The notes below the pieces were generated by a model. The model was given only the letters and a program-made list of their open reading frames with translations, was not told the origin of the DNA and made no database searches. Below are positions 54,754-62,751 of a stretch of 64,000 nt of DNA, piece after piece. Source of the stretch: Dehalococcoidia bacterium. Lineage in GTDB: Bacteria > Chloroflexota > Dehalococcoidia > Tepidiformales > Tepidiformaceae. The position numbers and the translations under genes were made by a program. The DNA lies in contig JADYYG010000003.1 in NCBI GenBank assembly GCA_020853755.1, forward strand, positions 36,552 through 100,551, in the 5' to 3' direction. Numbering within the stretch: the stretch's first letter is position 1; each line of letters opens with the position of its first letter.

Positions 54754-57114
54754 CTACCCCGCGAGCAGCGCGATGGTGACACCTTCGCCCCCATCCTGCG
54801 GCGAGGCCGACTCGAACCTCCGCACAAGCGGGTGACCGGCGAGGGCCTCGCGGATTGCGGAACGGAGAGCGCCGGTGCCTTTGCCGTGGATGATGCGGAC
54901 GAAGGGCAGGCCAGCCCGGAACGCCCCGTCGAGGTACGTCTCGAACTGTTCGAGAGCGGCTTCGGCGCGCTGGCCGCGCAGGTCCAACTCCATCGAAACG
55001 GCGGGCCCCGTGGGCACTGCGACCTTGTCGCCGGTTTCGGTGACCTGCTCGATGCGATCGATGCGGTCGACTGAGACCTTCATCCGCAGCCCGCCGAACT
55101 GCACTTCCACCCGGCCATCGTCTCCAACGCCGCTCAAGGCCTCGCCGAGCTGCGGGATGTCGCGAACGTGCACGGTGTCGCCGGCAAGTACCTCCCGGCG
55201 GAGCGTAACGGGCGGCGGCGGGCTGACCCGGCGCGGACGGCCCGCTGCGGTCAGCTTGCCGAGGTCGTCGTCCATCCTGCGAAGTACGCGGTCGGCCTCG
55301 TGAGGGTCGAAGTCGCGCTCCGCCGCACGGCGGCGCAGTGTGTCGGCTTCCTTTCGCATTCGCGCGAGTGCGTCTTCGGCTTCGCGCCGCGCATCAGCCA
55401 GGATGCCCGCGCGCTCGCCTTCGATGGCGTCCTGCCTCTGAGAAAGTTGGACGCGAAGTTCCTCCGCTTCGTGACGGGCGGCTTCCTCTCGCTGCCTGGC
55501 TTCGGACGCCGCCGAGCGCTCGGCACGGATCTCTCCGAGGAGGTTTTCGAACTCGAAGTGCTCGGGCGTGAGTTCTTCGCTCGCTCGTTCGAGCACGGCC
55601 TCAGAAAGGCCAAGGCGGCGGGCGATGGCAAGTGCGTTCGACTGCCCCGGCAGGCCAACGGTCAGGTGATACGTGGGGCTGAGTGACTCGACATCGAACT
55701 CGACCGAGGCATTCCGGAGCCTGGGGTCGTTGTGCGCGAACACCTTCAGTTCGCCGTGGTGTGTGGTCGCAACGAGCGTGCAGCCGCGTTCGAGAAGGGT
55801 CTCGAGGATGGCGCGGGCCAGCGCAGCGCCCTCCGCAGGGTCTGTGCCCGCGCCCAGTTCGTCGAGCAGGACGAGCGTCCCGGGTTCTGCCCGCCCGAGG
55901 ATGTCGATGATGTTCCGCATGTGCGACGAGAACGTCGAGAGCGATTGTTCGATGGACTGCTCATCGCCGATGTCGGCGAAAATGCGCGGGTAGCAGACAA
56001 ACTGGCTGGACTCGTCGCAGGGCACGGGGATGCCAGCCTGGGCCATGAGCGTGAGCAGGCCGAGCGTCTTCAGCGCAACCGTCTTCCCGCCGGTATTCGG
56101 GCCGGTGATGACGACGCCCGCGTAGTCTCCGCCGACTTCAATGCTGGTCGGCACAACCTCACCCCTGAGGAGCGGATGCCGGCCGCGAACGATGCGGGTT
56201 GCGCCGGACGGCTTGAACCAGCTGGCCACCTCTCCCGCCGGAGGCAGCCCGGCCTTCCACTTCCGGCCCAGGCGGACTTTCGCGGAGATGGCATCGAGTT
56301 CTGCCAGGGCTTCGACGGAGCGCTGTGCCGCCTCCGCCGTGTCGCCGAGAATGGCCGAAAGTCGCTGGAGCACCCGCCGCACCTCGCGCTGTTCGGCGAG
56401 TTGGAGTTCGCGAACCTGGTTGCCTGCCTCGACAACACCCATCGGTTCGACGAATACGGTTGCGCCGCTTGAGGAGACGTCATGCACGATGCCATGGACG
56501 CTGCCGCGGTAGTCGGCCTTCACCGGGATCACCTTCCGGCCGTTCCGCTCGGTGAGGAGTCCGTCCTGCACCACGCCCCTCCGCACCGCGTCGGCAAGCG
56601 CGGCCTGGGCGCGTTGCTCCAGGCGGGCCTCGGCGGTGCGAAGCTCGCGCCGCGTGGTTGCCAGTTGCTCGCTCGCGCCATCGGCAACATCGCCACGTGG
56701 GGTGATTGCCGCGTCGACTTCGTCGCTGAACCTCAGGAAGTCGCCACAGCCATCGGCGATCATGCCGAGCCGCGGGACGCGATCTCGCACTTTCTCGACA
56801 ACGTTGTGGGCGCGCCGGGCCGTCCGCAGGGTCTGAGCTGCTTCCACCAGGTCGCTCGGTTCGAGCACCTGGCCGATGGACGCGGCGTGGATGTGCGGCC
56901 GGATGTCATGCGCGCCGGAAAACGGGACATCGATCCCGAGTTGGTCGAGGAGCCGCATCTCGGCGGTTTGGGCCTGCAACTCGAAGGCGGCGGCGTAGTC
57001 TGTCTCTGGCTGGGTAGCGAGGACGAACTCACGGCCCACACTGAAGGCAGCCTCATCCGCGAGCAGGCTTAAGACCTTGCCGAATTCGAGCACGCGGGTG
57101 GTATGGGCATCCAC
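54754..57114 (-). CDS. mutS2: Endonuclease MutS2
   Basis: 786 residues, typical. MutS-like lever and ATPase domains without the mismatch-binding domain I; Walker A VVITGPNTGGKTVALKTLGL (about 334-353), then DIGDEQSIEQSLSTFSSHMR (about 383-402) and LVLLDELGAGTDPAEGAALA (about 418-437). A long Glu/Arg/Ala coiled coil spans about 520-620. The C-terminal Smr nuclease domain has LDLRGQRAEAALEQFETYLD (about 708-727) and IIHGKGTGALRSAIREALAG (about 736-755). Suppresses recombination and rescues collided ribosomes in relatives. First gene of the mutS2-rarA run. Confidence 0.96.
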   Translation of the reverse strand: MDAHTTRVLEFGKVLSLLADEAAFSVGREFVLATQPETDYAAAFELQAQTAEMRLLDQLGIDVPFSGAHDIRPHIHAASIGQVLEPSDLVEAAQTLRTARRAHNVVEKVRDRVPRLGMIADGCGDFLRFSDEVDAAITPRGDVADGASEQLATTRRELRTAEARLEQRAQAALADAVRRGVVQDGLLTERNGRKVIPVKADYRGSVHGIVHDVSSSGATVFVEPMGVVEAGNQVRELQLAEQREVRRVLQRLSAILGDTAEAAQRSVEALAELDAISAKVRLGRKWKAGLPPAGEVASWFKPSGATRIVRGRHPLLRGEVVPTSIEVGGDYAGVVITGPNTGGKTVALKTLGLLTLMAQAGIPVPCDESSQFVCYPRIFADIGDEQSIEQSLSTFSSHMRNIIDILGRAEPGTLVLLDELGAGTDPAEGAALARAILETLLERGCTLVATTHHGELKVFAHNDPRLRNASVEFDVESLSPTYHLTVGLPGQSNALAIARRLGLSEAVLERASEELTPEHFEFENLLGEIRAERSAASEARQREEAARHEAEELRVQLSQRQDAIEGERAGILADARREAEDALARMRKEADTLRRRAAERDFDPHEADRVLRRMDDDLGKLTAAGRPRRVSPPPPVTLRREVLAGDTVHVRDIPQLGEALSGVGDDGRVEVQFGGLRMKVSVDRIDRIEQVTETGDKVAVPTGPAVSMELDLRGQRAEAALEQFETYLDGAFRAGLPFVRIIHGKGTGALRSAIREALAGHPLVRRFESASPQDGGEGVTIALLAG

Positions 57115-57222
57115 GAATCAAGCGTAGAACGGAGTCCGGAGGCGAACCAGCAATTCGCGCCTGAAACCCCTCGCCCGTATCCTTTCCCATCGACCTTCCC
57201 TAGAGAAGTACAGGCATTCTGA

Positions 57223-58761
57223 ATGTTTTCAAAGGTACTTGTAGCCAACCGCGGGGAGATTGCACTGCGCATCGTCCGCGGTTTGCGAGACCTCGACATC
57301 ACATCGGTGGCGGTCTACTCGGAGGTGGACAGCCTCTCCCAGCACGTCCGCTACGCCGATGAAGCACACCCCATCGGTCCGGCCGATGCGCGCGAGAGCT
57401 ATCTCAACGGCGAGAAGATCATCGAGGTTGCGAAAGCCTGTGGGGCTGACGCAATCCATCCCGGCTACGGTTTCCTCGCCGAGAATGCTGATTTTGCCGA
57501 AGCCTGCATCAGCGCCGGTCTCACGTTCGTTGGCCCATCGCCAGAGTCAATCCGGCTCCTCGGCGACAAGATCCAGGCTCGCCGGATCGCTGAGCAGTGC
57601 AACGTGCCGGTGCTCCCCGGCAGCGGCGAGGTCACCTCGATTGACCAGGCTCTCGCGTTCGCGAACCAGATCGGATACCCGGTCATGGTGAAAGCGGCTG
57701 CTGGAGGCGGTGGCCGGGGGATCCGCTTGATTCACTCCGAGGGCGAGTTCGCCGACGCGGCGGCACGAGCTATGCAGGAGGCGCAGGCTGCCTTCGGCAA
57801 TCCTGCCATCTACGTGGAGCGGAACCTCCAGCGCGTCCGCCACATCGAAGTACAGGTCATTGCGGACAAGTTCGGGAACGCTGTGCCAGTGGGTGAGCGC
57901 GAATGCTCGATTCAGCGCCGCCACCAGAAACTCATCGAAGAGTGCCCGAGCATCGCCGTTTCCCCGGAGTTGCGCCGTTCCCTCAGCCGCGCTTCGGTCC
58001 GTATCGCCCGGGCGGCGAATTACCATAACGTCGGTACCGTTGAGTTCCTCCTGACCGAGAGCGGCGAGTACTACTTCCTTGAGATGAACACCCGCCTGCA
58101 GGTTGAACACCCCGTGACGGAAATTGTGACCGGCACGGACCTGGTCAAGGACCAGATCCTCGTGGCGGCCGGCGAAGAACTGCCGTACGAGGAAGCGGAC
58201 CTCCTCACGCGAGGCTGGGCAATTGAGTGCCGGATCGTCGCCGAAGACCCCTTTAACAATTTCCTTCCGTCGGTTGGCAGGGTCGTACTCGCGCGGGAAC
58301 CGGCCGGCCCCGGCATCCGCGTGGAGAGCGCCCTCTACGACGGCATTGAAGTGACCCCGTACTACGACTCTCTGCTGGCGAAGGTGACCGCATGGGGCCG
58401 CAACCGCGAAGGTGCACGGTCGCGCATGAAGCGAGCACTCGCCGAGTTCCGCGTGGTCGGCGTGGCGACGAACATCCCTTACCTGCAGCAGATCCTGGAC
58501 CACCCGGACTTCGTGCAGGGCGAGGTCGACACCGGCTTCCTCGACCGCCACCAGGTATTCGCCGCCGAACCGCTGGCCGAACAGCGGGAGATGGCGGAGA
58601 TTGCCGCGCTCATGCTCGTCACGGGCGGCGAAACCGACTTCGCCGAGCACAGCAACGGCGTGACCCATGCGAACGGGCGGCAGCCATCGAAGGGTTGGCG
58701 GTCGCGGATGGCTGGCCTCGAAAGCACGAAAGCGATGGGACGATGGCCGAGAAGTATCTGA
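57223..58761 (+). CDS. accC: Biotin carboxylase subunit of an acyl-CoA carboxylase
   Basis: ATP-dependent carboxylation of biotin, 512 residues. FSKVLVANRGEIALRIVRGL opens; AIHPGYGFLAENADFAEACI (about 78-97); ATP grasp loop VKAAAGGGGRGIRLI (about 158-172); GERECSIQRRHQKLIEECPS (about 225-244); FLEMNTRLQVEHPVTEIVTG (about 286-305) with the catalytic Arg and Glu. The last 60 residues are a non-conserved tail. It overlaps the carrier-protein gene by 19 nt; the carboxyltransferase subunit is not in the window. Could serve acetyl-CoA or propionyl-CoA carboxylase. Confidence 0.94.
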   Translation: MFSKVLVANRGEIALRIVRGLRDLDITSVAVYSEVDSLSQHVRYADEAHPIGPADARESYLNGEKIIEVAKACGADAIHPGYGFLAENADFAEACISAGLTFVGPSPESIRLLGDKIQARRIAEQCNVPVLPGSGEVTSIDQALAFANQIGYPVMVKAAAGGGGRGIRLIHSEGEFADAAARAMQEAQAAFGNPAIYVERNLQRVRHIEVQVIADKFGNAVPVGERECSIQRRHQKLIEECPSIAVSPELRRSLSRASVRIARAANYHNVGTVEFLLTESGEYYFLEMNTRLQVEHPVTEIVTGTDLVKDQILVAAGEELPYEEADLLTRGWAIECRIVAEDPFNNFLPSVGRVVLAREPAGPGIRVESALYDGIEVTPYYDSLLAKVTAWGRNREGARSRMKRALAEFRVVGVATNIPYLQQILDHPDFVQGEVDTGFLDRHQVFAAEPLAEQREMAEIAALMLVTGGETDFAEHSNGVTHANGRQPSKGWRSRMAGLESTKAMGRWPRSI

Positions 58762-59276
58762 TTCGCGACGCCGACAACGAGGGTGAGTACGAACTCGACC
58801 GGCAGGACGGCGTGGTGCGCGTGCGCCGGGCCGGATCCGATGAATGGAAGCAGGTCGAACTCCAGCAGATCGGCGAGTCGCCCCTCTACCTCCTGATGGT
58901 CGACAGCAAGCCGATGGAGCTGTTCCTGCAGCGGCGGCGGGGTGGCGCCCTGGCAACGATCGGCCGCCACCAGTTCGACTACGACGTGGAGCGCTGGCGG
59001 CCACGGTCCGCGGGGCCTGCAAGCCGGAAAGAGGCCAGCGGTCCGCGGAGAATCACCGCGCCGATGACGGGTTCGATCGTGGAAGTTCGCTGTCACCCGG
59101 GACAGACCGTCCAGCCCGGCGATGTCCTCCTCGTGATCGAGTCGATGAAGATGAACAACGAACTGCGCTCTCCGGCAGCGGGCGTTGTGGAACAGGTTCC
59201 GGTGACCGCGGGCGAACGGGTGACGGCCGGTCAGTTGCTGGTAGCTGTGAACGCTTCGCCCGCGCCCGAGGCGTAG
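58743..59276 (+). CDS. Biotin carboxyl carrier protein
   Basis: 177 residues from ATG at 58743, inside the end of accC. Residues 1-100 form an N-terminal beta-rich domain (KYLIRDADNEGEYELDRQDG; GESPLYLLMVDSKPMELFLQ) like the bridging domain of acyl-CoA carboxylase alpha chains. The biotinyl domain follows from about 105: ITAPMTGSIVEVRCHPGQTV, then the biotin Lys in VIESMKMNNELRSPAAGVVE (about 131-150). This split of an alpha chain into carboxylase plus carrier suggests an acyl-CoA rather than classical acetyl-CoA system, but that is inference. Confidence 0.92.
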   Translation: MAEKYLIRDADNEGEYELDRQDGVVRVRRAGSDEWKQVELQQIGESPLYLLMVDSKPMELFLQRRRGGALATIGRHQFDYDVERWRPRSAGPASRKEASGPRRITAPMTGSIVEVRCHPGQTVQPGDVLLVIESMKMNNELRSPAAGVVEQVPVTAGERVTAGQLLVAVNASPAPEA

Positions 59277-59285
59277 GCTTCGCGC

Positions 59286-59315
59286 TTGCCCTCATTCGAC
59301 GCGCTCGGGTACGGT
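59286..59315 (+). promoter_or_regulatory. Promoter of SRP RNA
   Basis: TTGCCC (59286-59291), 18-nt spacer, TACGGT (59310-59315), 7 nt before the inferred RNA 5' end at 59323. Confidence 0.45.
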
Positions 59316-59322
59316 TACGCGT

Positions 59323-59590
59323 GGCTGTGCTAGACGGGGAACTAGCGGTGCCCTGTACCCGCAATCCGCTCCAGCGGGGTTGAATTCCTGCTCGAGGGCC
59401 GAGGCGCTGGGGACTGTCCCTGCCAAATGACGTTGACGACCTGGTCCTGCGCGGCGAGGCACTTCGAACCTGGTCAGGTCCGGAAGGAAGCAGCCATAAG
59501 GAGACCGCTTCGGGTGCCGCAGGCGCACCGGGTCTGAGTTTGCTGGCAACGGACAAGCCCGGTTTCAGGTTCGACAGCAGGTGCACGGCC
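59323..59590 (+). ncRNA. ffs: Signal recognition particle RNA, large (Bacillus-type, with Alu domain)
   Basis: The apical domain core TCAGGTCCGGAAGGAAGCAG, followed by CCATAAG, is the universal SRP RNA helix 8 signature. Upstream, GGGGAACTAGCGGTGCCCTG and then TACCCGCAATCCGCTCCAGC match the Alu-domain region of Bacillus subtilis scRNA as remembered, and GGTGCACGGCC closes the 3' end. The 5' GGCTGTGC pairs with the 3' GCACGGCC, fixing both ends at about 268 nt. This RNA with Ffh targets nascent membrane proteins. Confidence 0.93.
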
Positions 59591-59599
59591 AAACACCTC

Positions 59600-59614
59600 C
59601 TCCCGTTGCGGGAG
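59600..59614 (+). terminator. Hairpin after SRP RNA
   Basis: CTCCCG-ttg-CGGGAG starts 10 nt after the RNA 3' end; no T-run follows, so it may be a processing or weak termination element before rsmA. Confidence 0.4.
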
Positions 59615-59633
59615 AGCATCCCAGCGGTGCCCA

Positions 59634-60458
59634 ATGCCTTCCTCCCGCGTCCCGGGTCCGCGCCCGCGCAAGGCCCTCGGCCAGCACTTCCTGCGTGACA
59701 CCGGCGTCCTGCTCGATATCGCGAACGCCGTCGGCTGCCCGGAAGGGGGATCCATCCTCGAGATCGGCGCCGGCACCGGCCAATTAACCGAACACCTTCT
59801 GCGGCTCGGCCACCCCGTGGTTGCGCTCGAAGTCGAAGAGCGCCTCATCGGCCACCTCCAGCGCCGGTTCCGCGATGCTCCAAACCTGCGAATTGTCCCC
59901 GGAGACGCCCGGGTCGTTGCCCTCGAGGAATTGATGCCGGGAACGGCGCCCTTCGTCGCGGTTGGCAACCTGCCCTATTTCGCGGCGAACCCCATCATCC
60001 GCCACGTCCTCGAATCGCCGCGCAAGCCGGTCGAGTTCATAGCGATGGTCCAGCGCGAGGTCGGACGGGAACTGGCGGCCCCGACCGGAGATTGGTCGTT
60101 GCTAACCATCTCGGTCCAGATGTACGCCACCACCGAATTGCTCTTCGATGTCCCGCCGGAGGCCTTCGACCCGCCGCCGGCGGTGGTCAGCAGCGTCGTC
60201 CGGATGACCTTGCGGGCGAAACCGGAGGTCCCGCAGGAGCGGATACCGGCATTCTTCGAGTTCGTCTCGAAAGTTTTCCGGAACCCGCGGAAGCAGATCC
60301 ACAACGGGTTGAGCCGTGGCGTCTGGCTTCCTCCGGAAGGCGCGCGTGAGGCGCTGCGCCTCGCAGGCATAGAACCGTCCCGCCGGCCCGAAACCCTTGT
60401 CATCCCGGAGTGGGTGCGGCTGCTGGAGACCTGCGAGGAGGTTCGCGCTCGTGGCTGA
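59634..60458 (+). CDS. rsmA: 16S rRNA dimethyladenosine transferase
   Basis: Dimethylates two adjacent adenines near the 3' end of 16S rRNA (KsgA). 274 residues. PRKALGQHFLRDTGVLLDIA (about 11-30) and SILEIGAGTGQLTEHLLRLG (about 40-59) form the SAM site; the catalytic motif is AVGNLPYFAANPIIRHVL (about 108-125). VFRNPRKQIHNGL (about 222-234) is typical of the C-terminal domain. No strong ribosome-binding site before the ATG. Stop overlaps the ispE start region by 8 nt. Confidence 0.95.
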   Translation: MPSSRVPGPRPRKALGQHFLRDTGVLLDIANAVGCPEGGSILEIGAGTGQLTEHLLRLGHPVVALEVEERLIGHLQRRFRDAPNLRIVPGDARVVALEELMPGTAPFVAVGNLPYFAANPIIRHVLESPRKPVEFIAMVQREVGRELAAPTGDWSLLTISVQMYATTELLFDVPPEAFDPPPAVVSSVVRMTLRAKPEVPQERIPAFFEFVSKVFRNPRKQIHNGLSRGVWLPPEGAREALRLAGIEPSRRPETLVIPEWVRLLETCEEVRARG

Positions 60459-61308
60459 GCCTGTTTCGGGGCTGGCACCGGCCAAGGTGAACCTCGCGCT
60501 TGAGGTGTGTGGCAGGCGCCCCGACCGCTACCACGAAATCGACACCATCCTCCAGGAGCTTGAGCTCGCCGACAGAGTCACCGTGACGCCATCCACATCG
60601 TGGGCGGTAACGGTAAGCGGACCCCATGCCGTCGGCGTTCCGGTGGACGAAACAAACCTCGCCTTGAAAGCCGCCATGCTCCTCGCAGCTCGGGTTGGCG
60701 GTTCGCCGGTGAGCATCCACCTTGAAAAGCAGATCCCTGCTGCTGGAGGCCTCGGAGGGGGCGCCTCGAACGCCGCGACCGTACTGAAGCTGCTCGGGAC
60801 GCAGTGGCCGGGTGCGACGCGCGGACAGCAGCTGGCAGTCGCGGAGGCGGTCGGAAGCGATGAGGCCTTCTTCATGACCGGCGGCACGGGCCGTGCACAG
60901 GGACGCGGCGAACGCGTGACGCCACTTCCGGCGCTCCCGTCGCACGACGTGGTGCTCTTCGTGCCACCGCAGACCATCGAACGGAAGACGGCGCGCATGT
61001 TCGAAGCGCTGGGCCGATTGCCGTTCGATGACGGCCGCGTGGCGGCAGCGTTCGCGGAGAACCCTCCGGTGCGGTTCGAGAGTGCCATGGTCTTCAACGC
61101 GTTCGAGCGCGTCGCGTTCGACCTCTTCCCGTGGCTTGCAGACCTCTGGGAGGGCATTGAGCGCCGCATCTCGGCCCCGGTCCACCTCTGCGGCGCGGGG
61201 CCGTGCCTGTTCTGGATTGGGCAACAGGGTGAGGGCTCACGGATCGCTGCGCTGGCCCAGGGCGCCGCGTGCGAAGTAATCCCGACGCGGACGGTGAACC
61301 GGGAATGA
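60451..61308 (+). CDS. ispE: 4-diphosphocytidyl-2-C-methyl-D-erythritol kinase
   Basis: GHMP kinase of the MEP isoprenoid pathway. 285 residues from GTG at 60451, inside the end of rsmA. LAPAKVNLALEVCGRRPDRY, then HEIDTIL (about 8-34) is the conserved N terminus with the substrate Lys and His. The phosphate-binding motif is IPAAGGLGGGASNAATVLKL (about 94-113), and the catalytic Asp region reads GSDEAFFMTGGTGRAQGRGE (about 133-152). C-terminal CGAGPCLFWIG is also family-like. rsmA-ispE pairing is common. It completes, with dxr, two MEP genes in the window. Confidence 0.94.
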   Translation: MAEPVSGLAPAKVNLALEVCGRRPDRYHEIDTILQELELADRVTVTPSTSWAVTVSGPHAVGVPVDETNLALKAAMLLAARVGGSPVSIHLEKQIPAAGGLGGGASNAATVLKLLGTQWPGATRGQQLAVAEAVGSDEAFFMTGGTGRAQGRGERVTPLPALPSHDVVLFVPPQTIERKTARMFEALGRLPFDDGRVAAAFAENPPVRFESAMVFNAFERVAFDLFPWLADLWEGIERRISAPVHLCGAGPCLFWIGQQGEGSRIAALAQGAACEVIPTRTVNRE

Positions 61309-61712
61309 ACGCGATCCTCGGCGGGTGGATGGCCGGCTACGCGATGGCCACACTCTCGACGATCGCGTTGACGTACCTCGCGATCCAGCCCGGCCCTCAG
61401 AAGGCCATCCAGAAGTACCTCGACGTGCCCGGAGTGCTCCTGGCCGTGCCGTTCTCGATTGGAACCGGCGTGGTCTGGACGATGGCCGGGATGCTGCTTG
61501 GTTCGTTCTACAAGCTCGGCGGATTCGATGAGAAGCGGGGGGCACTGGGCGCGCCGAGCTGGGTTTTCCTGCTCTTCGTCGCCGCCCTCGCGTGGTTGCC
61601 GCTCCCGATCCTCTTCCTGTTCTCCCGGCGGTTCTGGTGGATGTGGATCGGGATGTCGCTCTGCTTCCTTGGCCTCTTCGGATGGCTGATGCCCGTGCTG
61701 GCCGAGCGATGA
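61305..61712 (+). CDS. Small polytopic membrane protein
   Basis: 135 residues from ATG at 61305, overlapping the ispE stop (ATGA). Four hydrophobic segments (about 7-26, 44-66, 86-106, 110-129), with the conserved-looking soluble loop FYKLGGFDEKRGALGAPS between the second and third. No motif assigned. Translational coupling suggests co-expression with ispE. Confidence 0.65.
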   Translation: MNAILGGWMAGYAMATLSTIALTYLAIQPGPQKAIQKYLDVPGVLLAVPFSIGTGVVWTMAGMLLGSFYKLGGFDEKRGALGAPSWVFLLFVAALAWLPLPILFLFSRRFWWMWIGMSLCFLGLFGWLMPVLAER

Positions 61713-61718
61713 TATACT
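61713..61718 (+). promoter_or_regulatory. Candidate -10 box for PHP gene
   Basis: TATACT directly after the preceding stop codon and 44 nt before the GTG start; no clear -35, which would lie inside the preceding gene. Confidence 0.35.
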
Positions 61719-61762
61719 CCATCGGCTCGTGAAAATCGGAACAAAACATCGGGAGGCGCGGC

Positions 61763-62476
61763 GTGCCGGGCACTATCATTGACATGCACCTGCACACCAC
61801 CAGGGGCGCTTCGGATTCCATGCTCGACCCGGATGACCTCATCGCCGAAGCGCGGCGGGTGGGGCTGACAGGGGTCAACATCACAGAACATGACCGGATG
61901 TGGGAAACCTGGGACCTCAGCCCGTTTCGCAAGAAGCACGAGGGCATCTGGGTCTCGAACGGCATGGAAGTGTCCACCGACATGGGGCACATCCTCGCCG
62001 TTGGCCTGAAGGGCTACGCGCCCGGCATTCGCCGCCTTGAAAAGCTGCGCGAGGTGGCGGACGAGCACGGCGCGTTCCTCATCGTCGCCCACCCCTTCCG
62101 CCATTTCTTCGATCCGGTGCATTTCAAGCGCGAGGGCAAGGAGCCGTTCAACCTGCAGCCCGAAGACGCCGCGAAGCTCCCCGTCTTCCAGCTCGTCGAC
62201 GGGATCGAGGTCCTGAACGGCTGCAACACGCCGCGGGAGAACTACTTCGCGCTCCAGGTGGCGAAGAAGCTCGGGAAACCGGGCACCGGCGGTTCGGATG
62301 CTCATTCCACGCAGGGGATTGGCTATTTTGCCGCGGTGTTCGAAGAGGACATCGAGAACACCGAGCACATGCTGAAGCTGATGCATGCCGGGCGGTTCTT
62401 CCCCGGGCGCGGGCTGGCTGAAGGCAACCTGAACAATTTCGCCGAGACGGCCGAACCGATCGCCTTCTACGAATAG
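61763..62476 (+). CDS. PHP-domain phosphoesterase
   Basis: 237 residues, GTG start with GGGAGG about 6 nt upstream. Metal motifs of the PHP fold in order: DMHLHTTRG (about 7-15), NITEHDRMWE (about 40-49), NGMEVSTDMGHILAVG (about 68-83), LIVAHPFRHFFDP (about 112-124), and GGSDAHSTQGIGY (about 181-193). Stand-alone PHP proteins hydrolyse phosphate esters or nucleotide 3',5'-bisphosphates; the target here is unknown. It ends just before the Mn2+ riboswitch of the exchanger gene. Confidence 0.85.
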   Translation: MPGTIIDMHLHTTRGASDSMLDPDDLIAEARRVGLTGVNITEHDRMWETWDLSPFRKKHEGIWVSNGMEVSTDMGHILAVGLKGYAPGIRRLEKLREVADEHGAFLIVAHPFRHFFDPVHFKREGKEPFNLQPEDAAKLPVFQLVDGIEVLNGCNTPRENYFALQVAKKLGKPGTGGSDAHSTQGIGYFAAVFEEDIENTEHMLKLMHAGRFFPGRGLAEGNLNNFAETAEPIAFYE

Positions 62477-62528
62477 GCCATCCTTTTCACTGGACGCTGC
62501 TCGGGCTCACGCATACGATCGGGACTGA

Positions 62529-62633
62529 TCGAGAGGGAGTAGTCCCGAACGCACGTCATCGACAACCTCCCCGGAATTGCATCCGGGCGGTGGCGTGGCC
62601 CGGTAACACGCCACCGGGGGACGAGACTTTCGA
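62529..62633 (+). promoter_or_regulatory. yybP-ykoY (Mn2+) riboswitch aptamer
   Basis: The 5' GGGAGTAG (62535-62542) and 3' ACGAGACTTT (62621-62630) are the conserved elements of the manganese riboswitch. Closing helix P1 forms between TCGAGAG (62529-62535) and CTTTCGA (62627-62633). An internal arm GGTGGCGTG/CACGCCACC (62589-62597 with 62607-62615) gives a 9-bp hairpin, and TCATCGACA lies between. The gene downstream is a cation exchanger, a known gene class for this riboswitch. Consensus compared from memory. Confidence 0.75.
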
Positions 62634-62692
62634 CCAGCCGCACACACGCTGCGCGCCGGTCGAAGGGCACCTTCGCCACGCGAGCGAAGGAG
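62627..62692 (+). promoter_or_regulatory. Riboswitch expression platform controlling a ribosome-binding site
   Basis: Three competing helices can be read. CTTTCGACC (62627-62635) pairs with GGTCGAAGG (62658-62666), in conflict with P1. CGAAGG (62661-62666) pairs with CCTTCG (62670-62675). CCTTCGC (62670-62676) pairs with GCGAAGG (62684-62690), which covers the ribosome-binding site GAAGGAG (62686-62692). With P1 formed the middle helix frees the site; without it the site is sequestered. This predicts a Mn2+-ON translational switch. Confidence 0.65.
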
Positions 62693-62700
62693 TTCGATTC

Positions 62701-62751
62701 TTGCTTCCATCCTCGCGCCGCGTTCGTCCCTACAGGTTCTCCGGTCAGTGA
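62701..62751 (+). CDS. 16-residue leader peptide coupled to the exchanger gene
   Basis: A TTG codon at 62701 lies 8 nt after GAAGGAG, the only good ribosome-binding site here. It opens a short frame, (M)LPSSRRVRPYRFSGQ, rich in Arg and Pro. Its TGA (62749-62751) overlaps the exchanger GTG (62748-62750) as GTGA. The exchanger itself has no ribosome-binding site before its GTG, so translation of the leader would deliver ribosomes to it. Alternative: the exchanger uses a rare in-frame ATT at 62697. Confidence 0.5.
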   Translation: MLPSSRRVRPYRFSGQ

